Assembly (NCBI RefSeq): GCF_001884235.1
Contig: NZ_MAOI01000123.1
Location: forward strand, 1 to 64,000
Length of the DNA: 64,000 nt
Direction: 5' to 3'
Origin: Bacillus paramycoides
Lineage (GTDB): Bacteria > Bacillota > Bacilli > Bacillales > Bacillaceae_G
In this document: positions 36,050-44,675 of the stretch, in pieces
Numbering within the stretch: the stretch's first letter is position 1
How the letters are laid out: each line of letters begins with the position of its first letter
Position numbers and translations under genes: made by a program
The notes under the pieces: model-generated
Seen by the model: the letters and a program-made list of their open reading frames with translations, nothing else
Told to the model about the DNA's origin: nothing
Databases searched by the model: none

Positions 36050-36465
36050 TAGACCACTCCCCCTTCTTTCGGCACCATCATAGTAGCTACACCTGTTAAT
36101 ACTAATTCTCCATTTTGATTATGACACTCAGTAACTAATTTTAATATTCTCTTCTCTTTAAAAAACTCTTGGACAGTTGCAGTAGCTGTAATTGTATCCC
36201 CAATAAAAACCGGTGCTGTAAATTTAATAGTTTGTTCCATATAAACAGATCCTTTTCCTGGTAAATGAACCCCTAACAATTGAGATAATAAACTAGAAGT
36301 TAGTAAACCATGAGCTATTCTTTGATTAAATCTAGTTTTTTTCGCATACTCATGATCAATATGGATTGGATTAAAATCCCCACTCAAGCCTGCAAATAGA
36401 ACAAAATCTGTTTCCGTTATTGTTTTACTACATGTTGCCTGTTGGCCAGGGCTATATATAGTCAT
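36049..36465 (-). CDS. MaoC-like (R)-specific enoyl-CoA hydratase
   Basis: The 138-residue hot-dog protein contains the hydratase-2 motif, with catalytic Asp30 and His35 in GDFNPIHIDHEYA, and the following HGLL segment. It resembles PhaJ/MaoC enzymes that hydrate trans-2-enoyl-CoA or act as dehydratases on beta-hydroxyacyl thioesters. It lies between the acyl-CoA ligase (four-base gap) and KAS III, which suggests a short acyl-thioester pathway. AGGTGAAG precedes the ATG. Confidence 0.88.
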   Translation of the reverse strand: MTIYSPGQQATCSKTITETDFVLFAGLSGDFNPIHIDHEYAKKTRFNQRIAHGLLTSSLLSQLLGVHLPGKGSVYMEQTIKFTAPVFIGDTITATATVQEFFKEKRILKLVTECHNQNGELVLTGVATMMVPKEGGVV

Positions 36466-36469
36466 GCCT

Positions 36470-37960
36470 TCACCTACTTTTCAATTGATTAACTAACTGT
36501 ACTTTTTGAATTTTACCAGTTGCATTTTTAGGTAATTCCTCTAGAAATACAATCTCTTTTGGAATTTTATATTTTGCTAGAAATAAACGACAATGATTGA
36601 TTACTTCTTTTTCAGTTAATACACTTCTACTCTTTTTCACAACAAAGGCGATTGGAACCTCTCCCCACTTTAAATGTTGCATACCAATGACCGCTACCTC
36701 ACATACTTCCGAAAGCTTATTAATGACTTGTTCTACTTCAAGTGGATAAATATTTTCACCACCTGAAATTATCATTTCTTTTTTTCTACCGACAATGTAT
36801 ACAAAACCATCTTCATCAACTTTAGCTAAATCACCCGTATATAACCAACCATCTTGAATAGTTGCCTCTGTTGCATCTGGTCGATTCCAATATTCCCTCA
36901 TTACATTCGGCCCTCTAATAATTAACTCTCCAACTTCACCAACTTCAACTTTATTTTTATTTTCATCGATAAGTACATAATCACAAAACAGAACAGGTTT
37001 TCCAATTGAGCCTACTTTACGTCTTGCATCTTCTTCTGAAAGCATAAATACGGTTGGTGATGTTTCCGTCATACCAAAACCTTGACCAAATAAAAATCCT
37101 CTATCTATAAACTCTTGTATCAACTCTTCTGGACACGGAGCACCACCGTTATAAAACCAGCGAACTGATTGTAAATTCGTAGTTTCAAAATTTGAGCAAT
37201 TAATTAATGATTGATGAATTGTAGGTACTCCCATCACAACAGTCACTTTATGTTTTTCTATCATGGAAAGAGCTGTAGTTGGCTCGAATTTTCTTGGAAT
37301 AATGATCATTCCACCTGCAAACAAAGTCGGAAATGCAAATAAACCCATCCCTCCAATATGAAATAAAGGCAATAATACAATACAACGATCGTGAATAGTT
37401 AGATCAATCGCTAGCGTATTATTAAGCGCATTCCAAAACATATTTTTTTGTGTAAGTACAGCCCCTTTTGGTGTTCCTGTTGTTCCCGATGTATAACATA
37501 TAACAAAGGATGCGCTTTCATTTATATCCTCAAAATATTGCGTTTTTCTATCTTCTATTTCTTTTAAACTATTAATCGAAATAACTCTTTGTACATATGA
37601 TACCTTCTCCATTGAAAGTGCCATGTTTTGAAATGTTTCCTCTACAAATAAAACTGTAGTTCCACTATCTTTCAACTGGAATATAAGTTCATTTTCTGTT
37701 AATCGTATATTAAGTGGTACAGCAATACATTCTGCCTTCGCTATAGCAAATAAAAGGACAATATATTCCAAGCTGTTTTGTGATAAAATAGCTATCCTCT
37801 CTCCTTTTTGCATATTTAAATCGTAAATTAAATATGCTGCTACTTTACTCACATACTCATGTAATTGTTTATAAGTTATTTCCTCTGCTTCCGTAATAAT
37901 GGCAATGCGATCTGGATGTAAATACGCTCTTTTTTCAATCCAATAAGCAATGCCTTGCAT
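36470..37960 (-). CDS. Acyl-CoA synthetase (AMP-forming)
   Basis: The 496-residue adenylating enzyme has P-loop YTSGTTGTPKG, the A5 motif GFGMTETSP, A7 YTGDLAKVDEDGF and A10 PKNATGKIQK with the catalytic Lys. It would activate a carboxylic acid to its CoA thioester. The length fits medium-chain or aromatic acid ligases as well as long-chain ones, and the pocket cannot be read. It is the first enzyme of the operon, 12 bases after tetR, and probably feeds MaoC and KAS III. The neighbouring Liv importer could supply the acid. Confidence 0.9.
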   Translation of the reverse strand: MQGIAYWIEKRAYLHPDRIAIITEAEEITYKQLHEYVSKVAAYLIYDLNMQKGERIAILSQNSLEYIVLLFAIAKAECIAVPLNIRLTENELIFQLKDSGTTVLFVEETFQNMALSMEKVSYVQRVISINSLKEIEDRKTQYFEDINESASFVICYTSGTTGTPKGAVLTQKNMFWNALNNTLAIDLTIHDRCIVLLPLFHIGGMGLFAFPTLFAGGMIIIPRKFEPTTALSMIEKHKVTVVMGVPTIHQSLINCSNFETTNLQSVRWFYNGGAPCPEELIQEFIDRGFLFGQGFGMTETSPTVFMLSEEDARRKVGSIGKPVLFCDYVLIDENKNKVEVGEVGELIIRGPNVMREYWNRPDATEATIQDGWLYTGDLAKVDEDGFVYIVGRKKEMIISGGENIYPLEVEQVINKLSEVCEVAVIGMQHLKWGEVPIAFVVKKSRSVLTEKEVINHCRLFLAKYKIPKEIVFLEELPKNATGKIQKVQLVNQLKSR

Positions 37961-37972
37961 ATTTCTCTCCCC

Positions 37973-38578
37973 CTATCTTTTCTTCAACCCTTCGAATATT
38001 AATGCCATCGCTGATTCAAAAGCATTCTCAGGAACATCTTGCCCTTCCCAATGTCCCCATCGCATACCTAGAAACTGTCCAATTGACATAAGACAATATG
38101 CGGTTGTTTCCGTATCAAGCCTTTTAAACTCCTCCGCTTCCATACCTGCCGATAAACTTTTGATAAATCCAGTTGCCAATTTTGCATAGTACCATTTATA
38201 TATTTCGTTATCAACGACAACTGCTTGTTGTACTATATTATATAAATTCGGTCGTGTTTTTACCCATCGAAAAAATGCTTGAAAACCTCTTCTTTGTGCC
38301 TCCTCATTACTAGATCCCCCTTTCATTTCTTCTTTAATAATTAAGCGTAATTCACGGTTAAACTTGCGAATTAATTCATCAAATATATCTTTTTTAGTTG
38401 GAAAATAATTATAAAATGTTCCGTGTGCCACATTTGCTTCTTGCGTAATATTCACAATAGAAGCCTCATAATATCCTTTACTACCAAATACTTTTTCTGC
38501 AGCACACAATAACTTTTCTCTCGTTTCAAGTCCTTTTGTTGTTAAGTTTTTTACATCCACTATTATTTTTTCTGACAC
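37973..38578 (-). CDS. TetR family transcriptional regulator
   Basis: The 201-residue regulator has a typical N-terminal TetR helix-turn-helix (ASIVNITQEANVAHGTFYNYF) and an all-helical ligand-binding domain with QQAVVVDNEIYKWYY. It heads the acyl-CoA operon and most likely senses an acyl-CoA or fatty acid, as FadR-like TetR proteins of bacilli do. The chosen GTG at 38578 has AGAGGTGA upstream; three more in-frame codons are open before it. No clear palindrome was found in the 90 bases upstream. Confidence 0.9.
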   Translation of the reverse strand: MSEKIIVDVKNLTTKGLETREKLLCAAEKVFGSKGYYEASIVNITQEANVAHGTFYNYFPTKKDIFDELIRKFNRELRLIIKEEMKGGSSNEEAQRRGFQAFFRWVKTRPNLYNIVQQAVVVDNEIYKWYYAKLATGFIKSLSAGMEAEEFKRLDTETTAYCLMSIGQFLGMRWGHWEGQDVPENAFESAMALIFEGLKKR

Positions 38579-38672
38579 CTGAATCACCTCTTAGATTTGA
38601 TTATAAATTTATTTCTGAATTTTACAACTATTTTAATTAGGCAAAATCCGACAAGTACTTTTCCGTACACTA

Positions 38673-38704
38673 AAAAAGACTAACCTAAAATAGGTTAGTC
38701 TTTT
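38673..38704 (-). terminator. Terminator of CobW gene
   Basis: Arms AAAAGACTAACCTA and TAGGTTAGTCTTTT, directly downstream of the CobW-family gene. Confidence 0.88.
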
Positions 38705-38708
38705 ACTC

Positions 38709-39632
38709 TCAGTTAGCGTTAAACTCGACCTTCTCTAACCCTTCAACCAATTGTTTCTTATCTAGCCCTTCCCCTATTATCACCAAGTTTGTCGGGAAAC
38801 CGAAATCCTGTTCTAATAAAGTTGGTACCCCAAATGAATATTGTAATAAGTGTGGGTACTTATCTCCATGGAATTTCACGAAACCTTTCACACGATAAAT
38901 GCCATCAGGTAAATTTGAAAGCCATTCATATAATTTATCTTGATCGATTGATTTCGTAAATTGATATGTCATCGTTTGTATATGCAAATGCTGTTTTACA
39001 TGTAATGTTTCATGCTCTTCATTACTTCCAAATTCAGCTTCTTCTATATCATTCAAAGATATATTGCAATACTTTGTTTCATACAATTTCGCATGATTAT
39101 TGATTGCTTTTACGTCTTCAAATACTTTGTTCTTATCTTCTTCTGTTAATAAATCTGATTTATTAATGAGAATATGGCTTCCATATTTCAATTGCTCATG
39201 TAATAGCTGTTGTACATTTGCACTTAATACACTTCGATTTAACCATCTCACTGCATCTAATACGACTACTATAGATTTCACTTCAAGGAAAGGTGCTAGA
39301 ATTGGTGATACACATGCATCTAACACCTCAATTGGATGTGCGACGCCTGTTGTTTCTATATAAATTACATCCGGTCTTTCTTGTTGATATAGTGAATGTA
39401 ATTGTATTTCAAGCTCTTCTTTTAACGTACAACAAATACATCCTTTTAGAAGTTCTCTTAACACATTCTCTTTTCCAATAATATCTGTATCTACCGAGTA
39501 TTCACCTATTTCATTCATTAAAACAGCAACTTTTCGATTTTTCTTCTTTTCTGCTAATAATAAATTTTGCAGCAACGTTGATTTCCCGCTACCTAAAAAA
39601 CCACCTAATATATGAATTTCTACTTTACTCAT
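38709..39632 (-). CDS. CobW/COG0523 family GTPase, probable zinc metallochaperone
   Basis: The 307-residue GTPase has P-loop GFLGSGKST (11-19), the metal-binding CICC motif (Cys65, Cys67, Cys68), the EIGEY and ETTGVAHP switch regions, NKSD for guanine and a C-terminal CobW_C domain. COG0523 proteins deliver zinc (ZNG1/YciC type) under zinc limitation, or cobalt/iron in other branches. A near-perfect Zur operator over the promoter points to zinc. The frame is open much further upstream, but the promoter and Zur box lie inside that extension, so the ATG at 39632 is chosen. Single gene. Confidence 0.9.
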   Translation of the reverse strand: MSKVEIHILGGFLGSGKSTLLQNLLLAEKKKNRKVAVLMNEIGEYSVDTDIIGKENVLRELLKGCICCTLKEELEIQLHSLYQQERPDVIYIETTGVAHPIEVLDACVSPILAPFLEVKSIVVVLDAVRWLNRSVLSANVQQLLHEQLKYGSHILINKSDLLTEEDKNKVFEDVKAINNHAKLYETKYCNISLNDIEEAEFGSNEEHETLHVKQHLHIQTMTYQFTKSIDQDKLYEWLSNLPDGIYRVKGFVKFHGDKYPHLLQYSFGVPTLLEQDFGFPTNLVIIGEGLDKKQLVEGLEKVEFNAN

Positions 39633-39670
39633 ATGACCGACCATCCATTTCTCTACTTCAAATTTCTTCA

Positions 39671-39690
39671 AAGCGTAATTATTACGATTT
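39671..39690 (-). promoter_or_regulatory. Zur box
   Basis: AAGCGTAATTATTACGATTT contains the core CGTAAT-N-ATTACG of the Bacillus Zur operator. It lies just downstream of the -10 element, where bound Zur-Zn would block transcription of the CobW gene. Confidence 0.85.
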
Positions 39691-39699
39691 ATATTTATC

Positions 39700-39728
39700 A
39701 TTTTATTAAAAGAATAACTATTTGTAAA
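39700..39728 (-). promoter_or_regulatory. Sigma-A promoter of CobW gene
   Basis: On the minus strand TTTACA (39728..39723) and TAAAAT (39705..39700) are 17 bases apart. The start site would be near 39693, beside the Zur box. Confidence 0.7.
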
Positions 39729-39736
39729 CAAAACTG

Positions 39737-41185
39737 CTAGATTATCGTTTCATTTTCATTCACTTCATGAGCAACTCTAATTCCGGACTCGATTGCCCCT
39801 TGCATCCATCCATGTGTTAACGTCGTATGTTCTCCTGAAAAATGCACTCTTCCAGCTGTTGGTGTAATATATGGAAACAGTTCAAGCTCTTGTCCTGGCT
39901 CAAAAGCTGTAAATGCTCCGCAAGAATACGGATTTTGACTCCAACTAAAAGAAGCACCTGTTACAAACTCACTATAAACCACGGTACCATATATTTGCGC
40001 TAAATTTTTTAATGCATAACGAATACGTTCTCTATTCGAGAGACTATCCCATGTTAACGCCTCATCTGCCCACGTATAACTTGCTAAAACGATAGCTGCC
40101 CCTGGTGTATGAATGCCATAACTCGGATAATATGTAAAGCGTATAGGTAAATCTGTAATTGATTTCCCACCACACTGCCCCGCTCTTTCCCAAAATCTAC
40201 TTTTGAACTCTATCGCAATTTTAGTCGCTGCAATATAATTCAATTCACGAATTGCCCGCCTTTTAAAATAAGAGAATAAATGATACGGCTGTACTTCTAC
40301 AAAGCGCAAAGCTGTAAATGGAATTGTGACAATGGCAATATCACCCGTTATTATAAATCGCTCTAACGTTTTTTCACGGTTTACTTGCATCATCACTTTA
40401 TTATCTTCTTGTATTATTTTTTCTACTTTATATGACATGAAAATATTATCCTTTAGCTGTTGTAAAAATGAATTTGGTAATGCATCCATCCCGCCCGTTA
40501 TCTCGTAATATTTTGTCGTTGAAGTAAAAAAAATCATTTCCCGTAATACTTCAATTAAAGACATTCCCATATATGCTTCCATATCAAGAAGTACACCGAT
40601 CATATCTATTGCTCCATCAGAATAATACTCGGTTAAAAAAGAACCGAGTGAATATGTTTTATACTTTTTTTCAACAATAATCCAGTTTTTATTAGGATCT
40701 TTCTTAATATAATTAAGTATCGGTTCTAATACCTCTAATATTAATTCTTCTGCCGTTTTCCCTCTTTCTGTTTTTAAAACTGGATATCCGAGTACACTTG
40801 GATCATTTTCAAACACATTCAATCTCGTTCTAATATTATTCGTATAGATTATATCTGAAGAAGTTTTATTAATAAAAAGATTTAACTTTAGTTTAAATTT
40901 ACGAATGTAAGCTAAAGTTAAATCATGAGTCTCCGGAATACGCATAGGGCCTGCGTTAAAATATAATCCTGTGCTAAATGGCTTACGAATTGTATACACC
41001 CTGCCGCCTATTCTGTTATTTGCTTCTATAATCGTTACCTCGTGCCCAGCTTCTTTTAATAAAGATGCTGCAACTAATCCAGATATCCCCGCACCAGCAA
41101 TTGTAATCCTTTTGGGGTTATTTGTTTTGGCAAGCCCCTCATGGATAATTTGAAGCATTTTTTCCATCGATAATGGATTCCCCAT
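39737..41185 (-). CDS. Flavin monoamine oxidase / L-amino acid oxidase family protein
   Basis: The 482-residue flavoprotein has an N-terminal FAD dinucleotide motif GAGISGLVAA followed by EANNRIGGRV. It has an internal amine-oxidase domain, and the C-terminal FAD contact FSGEHTTLTHGWMQGAIESG. It should oxidise an amine or amino acid, giving aldehyde or keto acid, ammonia and hydrogen peroxide. It lacks a signal peptide, so it is cytosolic. The ATG follows AAGGGGA. It is divergent from ldh; an 11-bp inverted repeat lies between them. Confidence 0.9.
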   Translation of the reverse strand: MGNPLSMEKMLQIIHEGLAKTNNPKRITIAGAGISGLVAASLLKEAGHEVTIIEANNRIGGRVYTIRKPFSTGLYFNAGPMRIPETHDLTLAYIRKFKLKLNLFINKTSSDIIYTNNIRTRLNVFENDPSVLGYPVLKTERGKTAEELILEVLEPILNYIKKDPNKNWIIVEKKYKTYSLGSFLTEYYSDGAIDMIGVLLDMEAYMGMSLIEVLREMIFFTSTTKYYEITGGMDALPNSFLQQLKDNIFMSYKVEKIIQEDNKVMMQVNREKTLERFIITGDIAIVTIPFTALRFVEVQPYHLFSYFKRRAIRELNYIAATKIAIEFKSRFWERAGQCGGKSITDLPIRFTYYPSYGIHTPGAAIVLASYTWADEALTWDSLSNRERIRYALKNLAQIYGTVVYSEFVTGASFSWSQNPYSCGAFTAFEPGQELELFPYITPTAGRVHFSGEHTTLTHGWMQGAIESGIRVAHEVNENETII

Positions 41186-41251
41186 GCCAAGTCCCCTTTT
41201 ATGAAGGATTTTACTGAATTATATTCGTTTAGCAGGGTTCCTATGTTTCGG

Positions 41252-41287
41252 TCAAGTAATTGGACGGATATATTTTCAATTACTTGA
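41252..41287. promoter_or_regulatory. Inverted repeat between amine oxidase and ldh
   Basis: Perfect 11-base arms TCAAGTAATTG and CAATTACTTGA with a 14-base centre in the 200-base divergent gap. No T run follows, so an operator is favoured. Confidence 0.45.
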
Positions 41288-41310
41288 ATATCTTTTATAA
41301 AATGTAATAA

Positions 41311-42330
<1,020 letters not shown>

Positions 42331-42345
42331 TCAAATATCTAGTAA

Positions 42346-42379
42346 AAAAAGCAATCCAACTCATATTGGATTGCTTTTT
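42346..42379 (+). terminator. Terminator of ldh
   Basis: Arms AAAAAGCAATCCAA and TTGGATTGCTTTTT, 15 bases after the ldh stop. Confidence 0.9.
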
Positions 42380-42432
42380 ATTTCCCCTCAATATAAACGT
42401 TACTATTCTCCATGGCAGAAAGGAGTGATTTC

Positions 42433-42519
42433 ATGGATGATTCTTGGCCGATTGGAGCCCTCTTACTAGCTGTAACATCCTTAATACTCTTAAGAACACT
42501 ATTTCCAAAGAAAAAATAA
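42433..42519 (+). CDS. Small membrane peptide, 28 aa
   Basis: An ATG seven bases after AAAGGAGTGA opens a 28-codon frame. It begins MDDSWPIG, continues with an apolar stretch ALLLAVTSLILLRTLF and ends PKKK. The layout is that of a single-pass small membrane protein with a basic cytosolic tail. It lies between the ldh terminator and a second terminator that starts right at its stop codon, so it has its own transcript. No function can be assigned; regulatory or stress peptides of this type are common in bacilli. Confidence 0.6.
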   Translation: MDDSWPIGALLLAVTSLILLRTLFPKKK

Positions 42520-42548
42520 CCGATGTTTTCACCAAGAGAAAACATCGG
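42520..42548. terminator. Bidirectional terminator
   Basis: Arms CCGATGTTTTC and GAAAACATCGG between the 28-aa gene and the convergent AI-2E family gene. Confidence 0.8.
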
Positions 42549-42560
42549 TTACATTTTCTA

Positions 42561-43580
42561 TCATTTATTATCTTTAATCGGTTCATCATTAGTTACGTCA
42601 AGTATATCTAATAAAAAGATAAAGATCGGAATCCCGATAATAAGCCCCCATATTCCGAGGAAATGCTCTGAAAAGATAAGAATCATAAATGTATAAAAAA
42701 CAGGCAAATTCGTTTTTGCAGACATAAATTTTGGATTTAAAAAATAACTTTCAAGAGCATGGATTACTGTAATGAATACTAGTATGTATACAACATACAT
42801 AACCCCACCGACGTTATAGGCAATTATACAAAGTGGAAACAAGGAAATAATAACACCAGCAACTGGAATCAAACCGAGTAGAAAAACCATGACAGCTAAT
42901 ACAAGAAGCTGCGGAAACCCTAAAATGACAAGTGCGATTACAGTGAGAACACCATTTACAACCGCAATTAAAAACTGTGCTTCAATCACCTTTCCAAACG
43001 ATCTTGCAAATCTTTCGCCGAAATATGCAATCTCCTCATAAAAAATCTTTAATTTACTATCTTTAAATTTGGACGTGAATGAAATAATTCGCTCTTTTTC
43101 TAATAAGAAAAATAAGCTTAAAATAAGAGACAATAATATTTGCAAACTTACCTTTCCTATGTTTGCTATTGATTGATAGATGACATCCACACCTTGTTCA
43201 ATATATTTTGATACTTCCATTTCATTAATTGCTGAAAGTACGTATCTAATCATCTCATTATCAGGTGGATGTTGAAAAAACAATTTAAATTGATAAATTA
43301 ATTGTGAAATTTGTATCGTTAGTACCGGTAAATACTTATACAATGTTGTGACAATAAATGTCACTAATATTATATACAAACAAGCAATAACGACCTTCCT
43401 ATTCACTTTCAATTTTTTTGAAATAAAGCGTTGAAACCGATCCATTAAAAATGTCAGTATAAACGTAATTAGGATTAAATTGATCATACTTTTTAATCCA
43501 TATAATACAAGTGCTAATATTATTAAAACGAGAAACCGTTGAAACCCTCTACTTCGAAAGAAATTTTTCACTTCATTCAT
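42561..43580 (-). CDS. AI-2E (PF01594) family transporter
   Basis: This 339-residue integral membrane protein has the AI-2E family layout: two N-terminal helices, a cytosolic segment, then a membrane block with GLIPVAGVIISLFPL and a final IWGLIIGIPIFIFLLDI. Members are implicated in autoinducer-2 release, sodium/proton exchange or sporulation (YdbI, YtvI, YrrI types); sequence alone does not decide. It is monocistronic. GGGGGAGG lies before the ATG, and a long palindrome sits immediately upstream of that site in the leader. Confidence 0.88.
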   Translation of the reverse strand: MNEVKNFFRSRGFQRFLVLIILALVLYGLKSMINLILITFILTFLMDRFQRFISKKLKVNRKVVIACLYIILVTFIVTTLYKYLPVLTIQISQLIYQFKLFFQHPPDNEMIRYVLSAINEMEVSKYIEQGVDVIYQSIANIGKVSLQILLSLILSLFFLLEKERIISFTSKFKDSKLKIFYEEIAYFGERFARSFGKVIEAQFLIAVVNGVLTVIALVILGFPQLLVLAVMVFLLGLIPVAGVIISLFPLCIIAYNVGGVMYVVYILVFITVIHALESYFLNPKFMSAKTNLPVFYTFMILIFSEHFLGIWGLIIGIPIFIFLLDILDVTNDEPIKDNK

Positions 43581-43598
43581 TAAGAATTAACCTCCCCC

Positions 43599-43662
43599 TT
43601 CATAAAATGTAATAGTATTACAACACACACTTATTCATTGTAATACTATTACATTTTATGAA
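43599..43662. promoter_or_regulatory. 64-base perfect inverted repeat upstream of AI-2E gene
   Basis: Two identical 24-base arms in opposite orientation flank a 16-base centre. Each arm contains the 15-base near-palindrome TGTAATASTATTACA, so the unit offers two equivalent binding sites for a dimeric repressor. As RNA it would form a stable stem one or two bases before the ribosome binding site. Confidence 0.7.
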
Positions 43663-43750
43663 CTTCTATAGACAATCTTTCTTACTAATTGGGAAGAATC
43701 CTTTTTTTCTTTTTTATTGTCGGATTTTTTTGTCTAATACTTTCTAAAAA

Positions 43751-44297
43751 CTACTTTATCAATTCTATCTTTATCTTTCGTTTTTCTGTCATAGTATCTT
43801 TTTCGTCATAACCTACCACTGAATTAAATAATGTTGCCGCTTCTTTTTCCGTTTGTACATTATCTTTTACGATGACAGGAATGCCATTTAAGTTCGATTT
43901 CTTATTTAACGCTCTCTCTTTATCTAACTTTCGTGCTTCCTCCATCGCATTAGGATTAATCTCTGTAACAGCATTTAATGCTATTCCATTTTGATCATGT
44001 TCCTGTATTCTAAAGAGATAAATACTCGTTAATTCTTCATATGATAATTTCCCATCCTCGACCATTTTTGAAGCTCATCTACAGTGGCATTCACAACTTC
44101 TTTTGCTTTTATCTTAATATTATCTATGTTGACTCCTTTAAGCTGATTATGTATCGGTTTTAACACTCGTTCTTCATCATATACAATTCGCTCAGGTTCC
44201 TTTGGAAAATAATTTTTATATACGTATATCCTCCGGCACATGCCAATAGGACAATCCCTCCTGCGATAGACAACGTTACCTTTACCCATTTTTTTAT
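43751..44297 (-). pseudogene. Decayed secreted amidase (GatA-like) pseudogene
   Basis: Three minus-strand frames together give the N-terminus of an exported amidase: signal segment KKWVKVTLSIAGGIVLLACA, then YVYKNYFPKEPERIVY, then ATVDELQK, MVEDGKLSYEEL and GIPVIVKDNVQTEK. Four lesions are visible: the likely start is ATA instead of ATG (44297), a frameshift near GGATATACG, a missing A in an A-run (44065-44069), and a jump from the KDNVQTE block straight to AATLFNSVVGYDEKDTMTE. That jump skips the catalytic Ser region; a run-out frame follows. The gene cannot make active amidase. Confidence 0.8.
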
Positions 44298-44350
44298 GTT
44301 GTTCCCTCCAATCTACAAGTTGCTCACTAGTAAATTTTCAGATTGAAAAA

Positions 44351-44374
44351 AGAGAGTTATCTTCTTAACTCTCT
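44351..44374 (-). terminator. Terminator of 42-aa gene
   Basis: Arms AGAGAGTTA and TAACTCTCT followed on the minus strand by T6. Confidence 0.8.
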
Positions 44375-44420
44375 CTAGACAAAATGCTAAATGATACAAT
44401 TAATTATTCCAATCAAATCA

Positions 44421-44549
44421 TTACTTTTTTTCCATTCGCTTCGCTAACAATTCCTTCACTTGGTTATAGGTTAACCCTGAATTTTTATTTAAACGTTTTA
44501 CTTCCTCAACATCAGTACCTACCACTGTATATTTTTTATCATCATTCAT
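44421..44549 (-). CDS. Small hypothetical protein, 42 aa
   Basis: The minus strand encodes a 42-residue protein. It starts MNDDKKYTVVGTDVEEVKRL, continues through NKNSGLTYNQVKELLAKR and ends MEKK. It is charged and probably helical, with a helix-turn-helix-like spacing but too short for a stable HTH domain. AGAAGGGAAG precedes the ATG by seven bases and a good terminator follows, so it looks real. I have a loose impression of similar short Bacillus proteins but cannot name a family. Confidence 0.7.
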   Translation of the reverse strand: MNDDKKYTVVGTDVEEVKRLNKNSGLTYNQVKELLAKRMEKK

Positions 44550-44627
44550 TTTTCTACTTCCCTTCTCACTGGATTATTTCTTATATTCCTTCCCTAAATG
44601 CACATAAATTAACACCAATACAAAAAA

Positions 44628-44656
44628 GGAAGCTGTTTCTAATCACAGCTTCCTTC
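44628..44656 (-). terminator. Terminator of Rrf2/DsbA/nitroreductase unit
   Basis: Arms GGAAGCTGT and ACAGCTTCC with flanking A/T runs, downstream of the nitroreductase stop. Confidence 0.8.
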
Positions 44657-44675
44657 TCATTATATATTGTATTTC

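Noticed and set aside
43751-44289. Two separate small hypothetical proteins
   Set aside because: Joined across frames they spell one amidase N-terminus with frameshifts, so they are fragments of a single pseudogene.
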